64,000 nucleotides of DNA from Daedaleopsis sinensis (taxonomy: Eukaryota; Basidiomycota; Agaricomycetes; Polyporales; Polyporaceae): the NCBI GenBank assembly GCA_033807695.1, contig CM066310.1, forward strand, positions 372,001-436,000, written 5' to 3'. Positions within the stretch are counted from its first letter, which is position 1, and every line of letters begins with the position of its first letter. Of this stretch, positions 1 through 14,031 are shown in pieces. The position numbers were made by a program, and so were the translations under genes. A model generated the notes under the pieces. It made no database searches and was not told the origin of the DNA. It worked only from the letters and a program-made list of their open reading frames with translations.

Positions 1-429
1 TGAGCGACCAGTCAATGATGTTTCCTTGAGTTCTATGAAACGAAGCATGGAATATCGCCACTGTTTGAAGAGTGAGAGTCGGAAGAAGGGCATGAGGACG
101 CCGTACGCACCCAAGTCCTGAGGAATTGAGTCTCCAGAATGCATGAGCGTCAAGCTCCTTGAAGCGGCCGCTGGAATGTACAAAGGAGCGGCTGCGCCGT
201 CCTCAAAAGGTGCGTCGAAAGCGCAAGTATTGTCGTTGAAATTGAGGAGGAGGTCGTCGTCGTCGTCAACGAGCACGAAACGCAGGACGAGCAAGGGCCT
301 AGCGCGTAGATTTAGCGCGTAGCAAAGCTGACTAAGCGTTGTAGCCTAACATGGCAATCCCCGGGTCACGGCGTTGTGCGTCAATTCTCAGATTCCTCTT
401 GTTCCGAACGTCGGTCACCGCTTTTCCAT
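1..429 (-). CDS. Partial hypothetical protein, 5' end of a leftward gene
   Basis: An open frame runs leftwards from about 331 to the window edge without a stop for over 100 codons. I place the start at the ATG on 427-429: four codons (MEKR), then an 87-nt GT-AG intron (332-418, donor GTGACC, acceptor CTTAG), then the long exon in phase. The readable protein has a basic/hydrophobic start, a run of five Asp (LVDDDDDLLL), then LNFNDNTCAFDAPFEDG and a hydrophobic Phe/Leu-rich stretch near the edge. I do not recognise the family. Divergent from SAC3, with 161 bp between the two ATGs, so the two probably share a promoter region. The open frame and in-phase splice support a real gene; the start is tentative and the C-terminus lies outside the window. 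Confidence 0.5.
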
Positions 430-590
430 CCCTCGCTGGTCGTTCTCTGAGCCCTCTGTCTTCGCCCTGGTCTTGTTGCTCTCTTTGGGTACCCTCTACG
501 CTCAGAAGAACTCACCGACCTCTACGCAAGCAGTGCCGATCACGACAGTCGGGGCAGACGTGTCCTTACCACCACGCTCACTGTGCCACA

Positions 591-3500
591 ATGATCCACA
601 TACAAGGCGCAGCAGGAGACAAGCCGCGTCGACCGCTGCACTCGAAAAACAAGAAGTGGGTGGCAGGGCAAGTCGATGCGAAGAATGGTCACTCGAGCGA
701 CGGGGAGAAATGGGAGCGTGGTACCTATCGCCGGCGTGGTCGCGGTCGCGGGGCACACACTCAACACGAGACGCATCTAGCAGTGGCTACCGAGCCGCAT
801 GATGGTACCAGTGCGACAGAAGATGAGGGTATGAGTGGAGATAGTGGGCACGAAGAGGAGGAAGAGCAGGTCCAGCCGGAACTAGAGACCGCTGAGGAAC
901 GAGAGAAGTTCTACCAGGAGGTACGGTTTATCACATCAGTGCTCAATGCGCGACTCATGCTGCTCCAAGCTCGTCAAACAACGAGAGGTCGAGCGTAAAC
1001 GCGCGATAGCGGAGGGCAAGATGGACGACCCCCTCGTGCCGAAGCGTTTGGACGAAGCTATCACCATGGTCGGGACTTGTATGGACATGTGCCCGAGGTT
1101 CGAGCGGTATCGGAGAGAACGAGAGAACAATCTCGACAAGTGGGAAGTCGTACGTGTATAATTGCTTCTGCTCCGTCGATTCTGGGGCTGCTGAATTCGG
1201 GAGGTCGAGTCGGGTCAGTCCAGGTGCGTGTCCCTGCATAGAGCGCGTCCAACGAACATTACATTCAAGTCAAGGGCTCACTGTATGTGGTTTAGATGAT
1301 CGTTATGCGCATTTTGCTGGCAAGTGACCTCGCGCGAAGAACTAAGAGTCTCCTGGCTTCATCCGGCTCGACCTTTTGGATTGCGTTACCCGTTGGTTCT
1401 GATGCTCACTGATACACCTCAAGATTCCCGGGACCAAACGCGTAGATCATAAGCGCGCTGTCAAGATTTACGAACGTGCAGCTGGCGACAAGACTATACC
1501 GTCGGATCTCAGGCCCCCCGCGGTACTTAAGGTCAGCGCCACGTCTTCTCCTGGTAGTTCACGTTCTTATGCGTGTGCAGAAAACCCTCAACTACTTGTT
1601 TCACGACTTGCTCATGCGAGAAGGCTTCCTACAAACTTACGACTTCATCCGCGATCGCTCCCGCGCGGTACGGAACGACTTTACCATGCAACACGAGACA
1701 GGGCCATTAGCAATGGAATGTCACGACCGTTGTGCCCGCTTCCATATCCTAGCTTTGCATCTCGCACGTGATAGTCCCCGATTCTCTATCCCTCTGGAAG
1801 AGCAACAGCTTATGAACAGTATGTTTTCTCTCTTTGCGTCCCTTTCGCCGCTAATATGGATGGACCGGAAGCACTTCAAAGTTTGAAGGAGTTCTACGAA
1901 GACCAGCGCGGCCGTTACCAGTCTCCCACAGAGCTCGAGATGCGCGTATATCATCGTCTCATACACATCCGTGATCAAAAGGAGCGTCACGAAGAAATCC
2001 CAGACGACATCCGCAACCACCCTGTCTTCCGTCTCACGACCGAGTTCCGTCTCCGCGTACAAGCCAACAGTGCTCCCATCACCAAAGCCTCAAAGCTAGT
2101 CGTGGACGATCAAGCTATGCAAATCTTCGGCCAGCTCGCCGCCGTCCTCCGAGAGCAGAACAACGTTGTCATGGTCTATCTCGTGGCCTGCATCATGGAG
2201 CGTCTCTTCGGGAAGGATTGCATCGAGAATATCGAGGGTATCCGTGGTGACCTGACCATTCCCGAGGTCATTGACGGTATCTCAAGATCTCTTACGGATG
2301 CTGGCGACGAGAACTACACTGCTAGCCCCGCAACAGTGCTAGAGGACATCACCGATATCGAGGAGGTGTCTCAACCTGCGTTTCCCGCTCCCGCTCCGTT
2401 AAAGAGCGGTGCCACCGAGTGGCTCACCAACAACTTTGGTGGAGCTTCGTCATCCCCGGCGTCTTCACAAAGCACCTTTCCTGCATCGTCAGCGTCCATT
2501 CCTCCATCTACCCCCTCCGCCTCAGCGTTTTCGAATCTATCGTCGCAGCCTAGTGCTTTCGGCGGCTCTGCGTTTAGCTCGTCGACCAACGCGAGCGGAT
2601 CCGCGTTTGGCAACCTCACCACCAAAGTCAGCGCGTTTGCGGGAGCGAAGTTTGGGCCTACGTCTAGCTCGTCCACCTCCTCAATTTTTGGAGGGCCTGC
2701 CAAGCCTGCATTTGGGAGCTCATTTTCTAGCGCGTTCGGCACTACCAACACCCCTTCGCCTTCCTCTCAGCCCACTCCCGAGTCCAGTCGCGCTCCTCTA
2801 TCGTCACAGCCCACTTGGCTCGCAGGATCCCCAGCGTCCGTAAACACATCTAGTGCCCCGTCTACGCAACCCGCGAGTTCAGCTTTCACGAACCCACCCG
2901 CTCCCCATGCTCCTACCCTAAACCCGTTTGCGCCGACCTTTATCCCCCCTCAGTCACAGCCAACAGGGACATCCCCAATCCCTTCACATGTGACCCCGAC
3001 GAAGCCATCTGTCTCCTCGTCTAACATCTTCAGTGTGCCTCTTGCTGGCCCCTCGGCGCCTGTCCCTAGCCCACCAGCATCGGCCTCTAGAGACATCTTC
3101 AGTATTCCCCTCGTCCCCACACAACCAGCGACCCCTGTGCAAACTCAGCTCCCGCTTTCTGACGAAACTGTTTGTGAGAAGACCCCTCCCCCTCCTTCAG
3201 CCCTCATCGACAGACGACAAACGTTATGGGACCTCCCTGGATCATCCTCGCCGTTCTCTCGCCTGAAAGAGCACCGAATGACCTTCACACCGCAACCTGG
3301 CGATTTCCCTGAACCACGCACACCGGTCTCGCCTACTGCCCCACCACCCGGACTTGGAAAAGTACCGACAATTGCTCTGCCCTCGACACCGACGCAGCGA
3401 TGGTTCGATCCGTTATCAGGTTCGTCGGAATCCGACACCGGGCTCTCGCAAAAGCGGTCGCTACTTCACTTCCCATCTTTCACCATGCCCGCGTCGACAC

Positions 3501-5737
3501 CGGCTGAGATCCTGAGCCCAATCCATATGGGCACCCCAACGCCAGGCAAAGCTGCCCCACCCGCGACCGGCGGACCCTCTCCACTCCATCAATCCCATAT
3601 CCCTTCTGCCGAACGTGCGCCCGCCGCATCGGGGTCTACTTCCTCTGCCCCGACAATAGCATCGCCTATCGCTCGGACCCCGTCTGGACCAAAGCCTGTT
3701 CTAGAAATCCAGACGAACGGCTTCGCTTCATCGCTGACGAGCAAGGGTAAGGCGAAGGCGACGTCCGCCGACCTCGACCTCATGGCTGAGGAGTTGCGCA
3801 CGCATTTCCTCGTCAAGCACCACTGGGAGAAGTGGCGGAAACGGCGCGAGACGAACAAGGCATGGAGAGAAGCGATCAGGCGCAGTGACTTGTACAAGGA
3901 CCGCCTGCAGCGCGCGCACATGCCCCCCTCCTTCAGCACCAGCGTCCTCGCCCCGAGCCCAGACCGCGGGCCGAAGAAGCGGCGGGTGTCTGTCCCGACA
4001 GAGATGGCCAGCGCGCAAGTGCGGCGCATCAAGCGGCGCAAGTCGAACCAGTTCGTGCAGCCTCTGACGGACGACGCGCTCGCGCAACGGTTGCAAGAGG
4101 TACGCAGTCTCTCTCACACCGACGAGCGCAATATCTTAACTCTCGGGGATGCAGAACTTCGAAGAGAACGAGAAACGATGGGCGCAAGGGACCTTCCGTC
4201 AGACCCTCCTCGATGTGCTCAAGTCTCGCTTGCAGCCAGGCGCCGAGCTGCCTGAGTGGTGCGCGTGGTTGTCCTTCAACAAGGAGAACGACAAGACGGT
4301 GATATGGCTGGAGCACAAGTTCGATGTCCCGGCTGCGGGCTACTGGGTGTCGGAGAACATCTTCTCGCTGCCCGTCTTCGAGAAGCCCGAAGCGCAGGGC
4401 TCGCCTGGTTTGATTGTCTTTGAGCGAACTCCCCTGGAAGGCGTCGATGATGATATCGAGAGGTAAGCGTGTCATTCACTGACCCGCGTCGTCTTGGTCT
4501 AATGTTATTTGGCCAGGAAATACCGCGTGCTCGACGATTGCGCGCGCCTTCGCGACATCATCGGTTCCCTCCCACCGCTGGACCAAAGGCACTACATGCC
4601 TTGCTTGCTCGTCGTCAACTGGACGGAGATCGAAGATAGCGCGAAGACGATGGATCTCGTGGAAATGGTCGGTGCTATGCACGGCTCAGTATACAACTAC
4701 ATCGCTCATACTTTTTCGTAGACCCAGAAACTCGTGAGAGACGAAGTTGTCAAACATGTCTCGTACTTCAACGTGTCCGCGACTGCCAAGGAACTTGACA
4801 AGAAGTTCGCCGACATCTTGGATATCACCCCTCTCGAAACCGACGACCGATTGTGCGTTACACTTGGCTGGAAAGGTTCGGCGATGCTCTATCGGGTCAG
4901 CTATAGACTAACTAATCCGCCCGGACATGTATAGATGTTAGGAAGCTGTTCGTCGCACCAGTGGAGTCGACTATCTCCGACATGTTGGACTCCTGCTGGC
5001 CGGATGACGAGTGTACGCGCGTTCTCACTTACTTGTCGACAATAACTCATTAACCGCTCCTTCCAGTTGATTGGGCTCGGTACGACAGGGTCGTGGCCGC
5101 CATCGAAGAGATCCTCAACTCGGCACTCCGCGCCATCCTCGGCCTATTCGACGACACTCCATCGTACGTGTCGGTCGAGATTCCCGAGGAGATCCAGCAG
5201 CCCGGCATCATGGGCAGAGGTCGGTCTTCTTATCTCCCATCCTCCAGGTTCCATCCTGATTAGTGCCTGCAAGGTTATGCGACAGGGCAATTCTCGGACG
5301 CACTAGCGAGGCTCCTGCTCTCGTCGGCTCAAGAACTCGTCGGCACGCGGCTGGCCACCCCGCTCGTGCTCTCGAAGGAGGTCATCGACACCGCCGTAGC
5401 CGCCGTCCGGCGTACAATCGACACCCACAGCGAGAAGCTGCGCCAGCACGCGGCCGAAGCCGCGCTGCGCGCCTCGATGAGCCGGCCTTCCCCCAAACGC
5501 CCGGCGTCCGACGACGACCTCCGCTGCAGCGGCTCAGCTTCGTCCAAGCGCTGCCGCTTGTCGCCGTCCGAGGCTGAGGATGGGCTGGGGGACAGCGGCG
5601 ACGCCGAGAGGAATGGGCTGTCGGCGTCGCCGCCGCCGAGCACGTCGGGCGCTACAGACACGAGCGAGAAGCCCATCGTCACGGTCGCGATGCTCCGTGC
5701 GCTCACGCGGGAGATGCTCAAGACGTATGGGAAGTAG
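591..5737 (+). CDS. SAC3: SAC3/GANP-family mRNA export factor
   Basis: Scaffold subunit of the TREX-2 complex, which couples transcription to mRNA export at the nuclear pore. At least ten exons: 591-920, 970-1149, 1424-1531, 1581-1818, 1872-4099, 4155-4462, 4517 onward and several short 3' exons up to the TAG at 5737. The N-terminus has an RGRGRG patch and an acidic run. The SAC3 hallmark GTCMDMCPRFERYRRE lies in exon 2, followed by PGTKRVDHKRAVKIYERAAG and the PCI-type helical core (LNYLFHDLLMREGF, MRVYHRLIHIRDQ). The core is followed by a Ser/Pro-rich region with repeated FG dipeptides (FGGASSS, AFGGSAF, FGNL, IFGGPAKPAFG), as in GANP and FG nucleoporins. The C-terminal third is basic, then globular. 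All introns checked keep frame, and the gene looks intact. The family call is firm; the exact 3' splice sites after 4900 are approximate. Confidence 0.93.
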
Positions 5738-6287
5738 TGGTCTCCAGCGAGAGGGGACGTGGTGTATGTCTGTCGGGGGACTGGAGATCTAACTATCGTG
5801 CTAGATTTGTACTCTTACTATCGATTTTGCAATGTTTCGCAATGTTTCGCACATCACTACTACATGTCTAGAGGGTGTCAGGGCGTGCTGCTCCTGGTTG
5901 TGACTGTCTCAATGAATAGGATATAGCGATTGAACTGCGTTCGACTGCATGTGCGATCTCTGGACGCATACTCGGATGTGATAGAGATACGAGACATCTT
6001 GTATACGTGATATGATACAGGTTCTTGCAAACTTCGACTTACATAACATATACGACACCGTACGCAACTTGATCAGCATATCCATACGAATGCAAAGCAA
6101 CTACGGGCTCGCCGCAAACCAGACCGCGGCGCCCCCTCCCTCTACTGATACAACACGTGGGATACGTTCACGCGGAAAATGCAACTGTATTAGGATTAAG
6201 TATGAGGTCGATTCGCTAAGCGGCGTGGGTGAAGAGGACGCACCTTGAGACTTCGAACCAGTCAAATATCTCCACACTCGCTCGCAT
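5738..6287. other. Intergenic, between convergent SAC3 and FHA-protein 3' ends
   Basis: No gene is supported. A short tandem of gcaatgtttc (about 5829-5850) sits in the SAC3 3' flank, and AT-rich sequence suitable for 3'-end formation lies on both sides. Short ORFs here overlap each other on both strands and show no recognisable protein. Confidence 0.5.
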
Positions 6288-8548
6288 CTAAGAGTACGCC
6301 AGTGCCGACCAAGCAGCGACAGCGCCGACCGTCGCGACCGTCGCGGTGCGCGCGATCGCGCTGACGATCCGCATCGTCCTCCTGCGCTTCGAGGGGGGCG
6401 GAGAAGGCGCGACGTCGTGGGGACGCTCCTCCGCACTGCGCGGTTCGTCTTCCGTGCCCATGTCAATGTCGTCGTCCCTCTTCCTCTTAAGCGTCTAGAC
6501 AAGGGGGGTGGTTAGCACACCCGTGGACGGAGGACAACGGTGCGCGAACGTACTAGGACCTCTTCGTTGGCAGCGGCGCTCACAAGCTTCGCCTCAGCAA
6601 CGGTCGCTGCCGCCTCTGCGCGGAGCGCCTTGACGGCCTCGAGCTCCGCCTCCATCTGCATTCGTGTCTGGCGCTGCAGCTCGCAAGTTTCTGTGGGGGG
6701 TAATCGGCAATTATATGCGTTCAGCGAAAGAGAACGACGCACCTCGGAGCATATCCTTGGCCGCGCCAACCTCTTTGACCAGCTCCTCGACCCGCTCCGC
6801 GAGTGCGCTGTGCTCTTGCAGGCCGGAGACGATGCTCTCGAGGCCTTCCAGACGAGTCTGCATGGTGCACAACTCCTTGCTGCGCTGCGCCAGGGATGCT
6901 TCCGTCGTACGCGTGTGGTCGTCCAGGGCGTCGAGTCGCTCCTTTGTCTGGCGCACGTGTGCGGTGAACTGAGTCTCGTTCTTGTCTTGCGCGGAGCGAA
7001 GGACGTTGAGCTCGGTCTATGTGAGGTCAGTCCTGGTGCATACGGTAAAGGAAATTAAGGCGATAAGGAGTACTGACGCAGGTGTCGGCGACTTGTGCCT
7101 CGATTGGGCCCAGGTCGAACGTGATTTCGCCATCGCCCAGCTCGGTGATCTCCATGTGATCATCTTCGACGTGGTGTAGGGGCGCTGGCAGCTCAGCAAT
7201 CGACTCGACTTGCCCAAACAGCACGTCCATCGTCTCGATTAAAGGCTCGTCCCTGTTCTCATGACTGTCCTCGCTCTCTGACACCGGCATGCTCACGGGC
7301 GCATCCTTCCTGGGCGGCCCGGAGTCGTCGTCGGATATCTCAATGACTTCTCGTTGCACGTTCATAGCCTTCTTCAGTATGGGTGGCAGAGTGACGAAGT
7401 CGAAGTCTGAACCGAGCTCAGGGGGTGACCCGGGCCAGGCACCAATGATAGCAGGCTCCTCGAATACGATGGGGGGAGCGGGAGAGGCGCGGCTTGACGA
7501 GAGATCCATGTCCTCCTCCTCAGCCATTCCACCTTGTCCCTCGAGGGAAAACTGGTCATTGGATCGAGTGAAACGTATAGGGGGTAGAAACTGTTGGAGA
7601 AGGCGCGTGCGTCCGCCAAAGGCGAAGACGGCGTCGCCTCGTCCTGCAAAGCAGGGTCCTGGCGCATGTGGAGACGTCGGCGGCGATATCTCTTGGATGT
7701 CAGAATCGCCATCCGAGCTCGAGGACGAGGATTCAGGAGAGGGGAGGAACACACCGTAGCGGCCTGTACTCGGCCGCGGAGAGCTCCTACAGTTCTCGTG
7801 GTCATTGTCACATGGAGGAGAGGGTGATCCGTCATCCGCAGCATCGGCATCGAGCGACTTCGACAGGGGTAGGGATGCCAGAAGAGGGGCGTCCCCGCCG
7901 AATATCAGCTCGACACGAACGACAATGGGCCGTACGAGGTAGTCATCGCGGCCCACGCTCTTGCCGAACGTGATGAGATCACCGTCGGCGAGTACGGCCG
8001 GGATTTCGGGCTTGAGCGCGGTAGATACAAAGTCGCCCGGTCGAAGGATGTGTGTGCCATGATGCGAGTGCAGGTCAGTGATATAGACCTTGAATAAGAA
8101 GGATCAAGAAGTATTCAGTGCAGGTCAATCGCTCGCAATGGATGCGGCTGCATACGTTTCCGTACTCGGCGAATGTTATCTTCGCGTGCTTACGACTTAC
8201 GACAGGGCAACGAAACAGGGCGCGCCCGGGAACATGTTCAGTACCCCCTTGGCTGGACTTGCGGCCGACGTCGATGGTGCGAGAGTGGACTTTGTAGAAG
8301 TCAAGAACCTCGGACGGCTGAACGTCGTTCTCCGCGACGTGCAGGACAATGCCTTCGACTCGGCTGAGCGGAGGCTTCGTCGTCGGGGGCGTGTGGGACG
8401 TACCTGTGATGTTGGATCTCTCATCCCCGACGGTGTCCATCGCCGTGTTCATGTGCTCCGTCGTCGTGTAGATTGGTGTCGAGGTCGAGGTGGTCGTCGA
8501 GAAACGAGGACGGCGCCCGGATCGCACGATTATATGGCGTGACTCCAT
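6288..8548 (-). CDS. FHA-domain, coiled-coil, tail-anchored protein (SLMAP/PRO45-like architecture)
   Basis: An N-terminal Thr/Ser-rich leader precedes an FHA domain ([20 protein letters not shown], then, across the intron starting at 8091, [14 protein letters not shown] and [10 protein letters not shown]). This has the GR, S-R-K-H and H-G-T signature of phosphothreonine-binding FHA domains. A low-complexity acidic middle follows ([11 protein letters not shown]). Next is a long coiled coil ([36 protein letters not shown]), a basic KRKRDDD segment, and a last hydrophobic helix ([20 protein letters not shown]) ending at the TAG on 6288-6290. An FHA domain, a coiled coil and a C-terminal membrane anchor together is the layout of SLMAP, PRO45 and Far9/Far10, the STRIPAK subunits. 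That assignment is by architecture only. The start at 8548 is chosen because an upstream in-frame ATG at 8620 would leave only 29 bp before the divergent GPN1 start. Confidence 0.82.
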
Positions 8549-8649
8549 CGTGACTGTACCAATCACATGTGACACCTTCCTTTTCGGTATAGATGGGCTT
8601 ACCGAGCGGCCCGCCTGCAAAACTCAATTTCTGAATCTCTTCCGTCACG

Positions 8650-10236
8650 ATGTCTACCTCCGAACAAATGCAGCCAGAGACACAACCGGGTGGTTCCTCA
8701 AGTCCAGCAGTGGACCATACGGATGGAAAGAAAAAGCCTATTGTCATTATTACGATAGGGATGGCGGGTGCAGGAAAGTCGACATTCGTGCAGCGAATCA
8801 ACTCACACTTGCACTCGATGAATCCGCCATCGCCGCCCTATGTTCTCAACCTCGACCCAGCTGTCGCGAGTACGCCATACGAAGCGAACATCGACATCCG
8901 GGACACCGTCGATTACCACAAAGTCATGAAGGAGTGTGTGTCCCTCTGCCTAGCGTTGTGCTGTGGTTACTCACGCCGATTTTCAGGTACAATCTCGGCC
9001 CGAACGGCGGCATCCTCACCGCGCTCAACTTGTTCACGACAAAGTTCGACCAGGTCCTCGACCTCGTGGAGAAGCGGGCTGAGACCGTAGAGTGAGCTCC
9101 TGCCTCAGCGGTCGTCGGGTACGGCGTCCTGCTGACCGCCAAACTCAGCTACATCATCCTGGACACCCCGGGGCAGATAGAGATCTTCACATGGTCTGCG
9201 TCAGGGGCGATTATTACTGACGCCGTGGCCTCTTCACTCCCCACTGTCATTGCGTATGTCATCGACACCCCGAGATCGAGTGCGCCAGCGACCTTTATGT
9301 CCAACATGCTCTACGCCTGCAGGTGAGCATCCGGCCGCGAAAAAACAGCGGTCGTCCCGTCTATCGCCTATCGACCTCTCCTCAGAGAGTTTCCATTCTC
9401 CAGATCAGCGAGCTGACGGCGTTCTTACAGCATACTCTACAAAACAAAGCTCCCGTTCATCCTCGTTTTCAATAAGACAGACGTGCGGCCACACGACTTT
9501 GCCATCGAGTGGATGCAGGACTTTGAGGCCTTCCAGGCCGCGCTCGCGTCGCACCAAGGCACGACGGACGACGAGGGCGAGCCGACTTACATGAATAGCC
9601 TCATGAACAGCATGAGTCTCGTGCTCGACGAGTTCTACAAGCACCTCACCGTACGTCCGCCCTGCCCCCTCACTCCCTCCGCGCTCGCACGATGTCCCAG
9701 CTGACCTCTCCGACCGCTGCCGCAGGCGGTGGGCGTATCGAGTGTCACCGGGGCCGGGGTCACAGAGTTCTTCGAAGCGGTCGATGCGTCCCGTGCCGAG
9801 TACGAGAAGTACGCCGCCTTCCCTCGATCCCATCTCTCGCTCTTCTGTCGTCTTCCCCTCTCTCATGTGCCTCCCCAGAGAGTACCTCCCGGAGCTCCGG
9901 CACGCGCGCGAGGCGCGCGACCAGTCGCTGAAGGCGATGAAAGACGACTCGCTCAATCGGTTCATGCAAGACCTCGCCGTCGACCGCGAGCGAAATCCTA
10001 CCGCAGCCGCTGCGGACCGCTGGGACCCGTCCGCTGAAGACGGGGACGACGACGACGACGACTCGGAGGTCAACATCATCGACCGTAGTCAGTCTCTCTC
10101 GCGCCATTCCCATTTTCTCGCAGGGCTGACGTCGGACTCTGTATCAGCGGAGGATGCATGGCCGGGGCAGTACATTGACGTGACTCGTATGCGCCCGCGT
10201 GCGGATGAGGGGATGGCGTGGCCGCGGCCGGGGTGA
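8650..10236 (+). CDS. GPN1: GPN-loop GTPase, GPN1/XAB1-type
   Basis: A cytoplasmic GTPase needed for assembly and nuclear import of RNA polymerase II. Walker A reads [14 protein letters not shown]; the family-defining GPN loop is in [17 protein letters not shown]3 is [20 protein letters not shown]4 is [12 protein letters not shown]-terminal [10 protein letters not shown] acidic stretch precedes the conserved tail [10 protein letters not shown]. Exon 1 ends at 8933 (donor GTGTGTG) and exon 2 begins at 8987, joining KVMKE to YNLGPN in frame; further short introns follow near 9093, 9323, 9650, 9815 and 10086. All four G motifs are intact. The insert after G3 ([15 protein letters not shown]) is normal for this family. 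It is transcribed divergently from the FHA gene, about 100 bp away. Confidence 0.93.
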
Positions 10237-12311
10237 TCGCGTCTAGAGATATGCGAACGTGAATGTGGACTCCCTGCAACAATCGCGCCGCTGACATTGA
10301 CTGACAACGTGCCGTAGTTGTATATGCGACGAACGGAAAACTACGTACCACTTAAACGGGAATGCGCTATACATCTCGCCGAAGAGAAAGAGGTGCCTAA
10401 TGTTCTTTTCGGCGACAAACCCGCGAGCGAGGTTGTGGACGCATCGATGCCCTCAAAAAAAATATGCCGGACACCCATCCAAGGGTGGCTCTGTCGTAAC
10501 CGTGTACTTCACGCCGACGCTTGCCCGTCAATGTGAAAGACGGTCTCCAGAGCAGCGATGCCCCATGTTGGCACATACTCTGAAGTGCGAACCTTGCAAA
10601 TGCGTAGACAGAGGTGTCGATGGACTCTGGCGAGAGATACACGCCGCCTCGTCGCGTGATCCAATGACGGTGTCCATGAGGGCAGATCTAGACGTGGTTT
10701 TGATTGACTTCCGACGATGTCAGCTGCTCGCGCTCGTTATCTTGGTCGACAATGTGACGTTTCGTTCGAAATCCTGTTTTCGATGACGTACATGAATGGA
10801 ACGACGGGCGCGTCCAGGGCGCGCGGACTCCAGGCTGAGTCTGCGCCAAGGCACAAGGAGTATTGACTAACACTCGCCTTGTCCAATGTAAATAATATGC
10901 CAGGTGTCGATGGTTAACAAGTCATCGGCTAATCGGTAGTCAACTACATAGGACAGTGGTAGGATCGTTGGACAAAGTCTGCGACCTATAGCAAGAAAGC
11001 GGATAGCGTGGGCGTGAGCGTGACAACCCGGAACGTTAACCGTGGGGAGTTGACAATAATGCAGTACGCACCACCAGATCGAAGGCTCGCCTCCAAATGC
11101 CGGCTCGAAGCTAGAATACGGGCCTTGAAGCTTGAAGCTTGAAGCGAAAGAAGACGTCCGCATCGCCAGGAGGAATTGAAGGAAGAAAGACTAGTCGGGC
11201 TGGACAGACCGGTGAGGGTCGGTGTTCAATATTCCGCGAGAGAATGGAATAAGATCGGTCTCGACTCTCGACCGTCTGTAATCTCTAAGATCCATTCTTA
11301 GAGTGATCTGTGTGGAAGGCCGTAAGACCCCATGGCGACCCGGACCCCATGGCCACGACATGGCGTACCTGGAGGCTGAAGCATTCTCCACACTTTCGTA
11401 AGTGGTGATAACGCCGGTCCAGACCTCGACATAGTTCTGCAAGATGCGCTGTCGCAGCGACATCGCGTGCCGCCGACTTTGTGGCAGAAGAGGGTCTTGT
11501 CTTGTGAAGCTTTGGAGATTGAGGTCGAGGTCACGCTGGAGACACAGCACTCACCCAGATCATCATTCCTACCCGGAGATCGCGTCCCGCCGCAGGCTGC
11601 GCGCCTGGACCGCCGCTGGTGTAGCGCGGCGTTGGGGTTATGTCACTTACCGGTACCTGACAGGCCGTAGACGTTAGAGTGGTCGTAGTCTCACCCAGTT
11701 ATGATGGCGCGCAGCTTGGAAGGTAGATATATGAGTCATCGGAGCCGATCGCAAGGAGTGGATACTTATTGGCCAATGTTCACGCGTTCACGAGTGAATA
11801 TCCTGCCGAGACCGCAGCGAAAAGATTAGACTAGAACAAAGCTCATACTCCGCCAAGACTCCGCTCACCACCAACATTCCTAGCCAAATACTTGACGATA
11901 TGGTGTTCCCTAAATTTGGTGGCAACAGGATTGCGGTTATCTGTCACAGAAGTGCAAAGACAAAAGAGCGTGGGTGAGCATGAGGAACGACGGTGGAGGC
12001 AAAGTCGGCCAGGAGGATACCCGGAGATTGACAGGGGTTTAGTCTGATTGACTTGCTTTGAACATTCCTCAATTGTCGATGATATCGTTGCTCCCCGCAC
12101 CGCATGCAATTTCCCATATTCGGGGCCCTCGAGCTTATGTAAGCGCGTATAAAGTCCATGCCCTTCCGCTTGCTCTTCCGCCCGCCCCCTCGTCCGTCTT
12201 CTCTTCCTTCGCCCCCCCGCCCGCCCCCTCTCGCCAGGACCTCTCGCCTAGACTACCGCACGCCTCTGCAAGATCCCCACACGACCCCGCGACGAACTGC
12301 GATACGCAACA
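10237..12311. other. Intergenic region 5' of CDK1
   Basis: About 2 kb without a supported gene. It contains a short direct repeat, TTGAAGC in three tandem copies (about 11124-11145), seen again singly elsewhere in the window. It ends with a TATAAAG at about 12148-12154 and a strongly pyrimidine-rich leader (12160-12260) that fits a constitutive fungal promoter for CDK1. The longest ORF (about 11191-11550, minus) resembles nothing I know. Confidence 0.4.

Positions 12312-14031
<1,720 letters not shown>

Noticed and set aside
2371..4475. Minus-strand ORFs inside SAC3
   Set aside because: Shadow frames of a GC-rich Ser/Pro coding exon.
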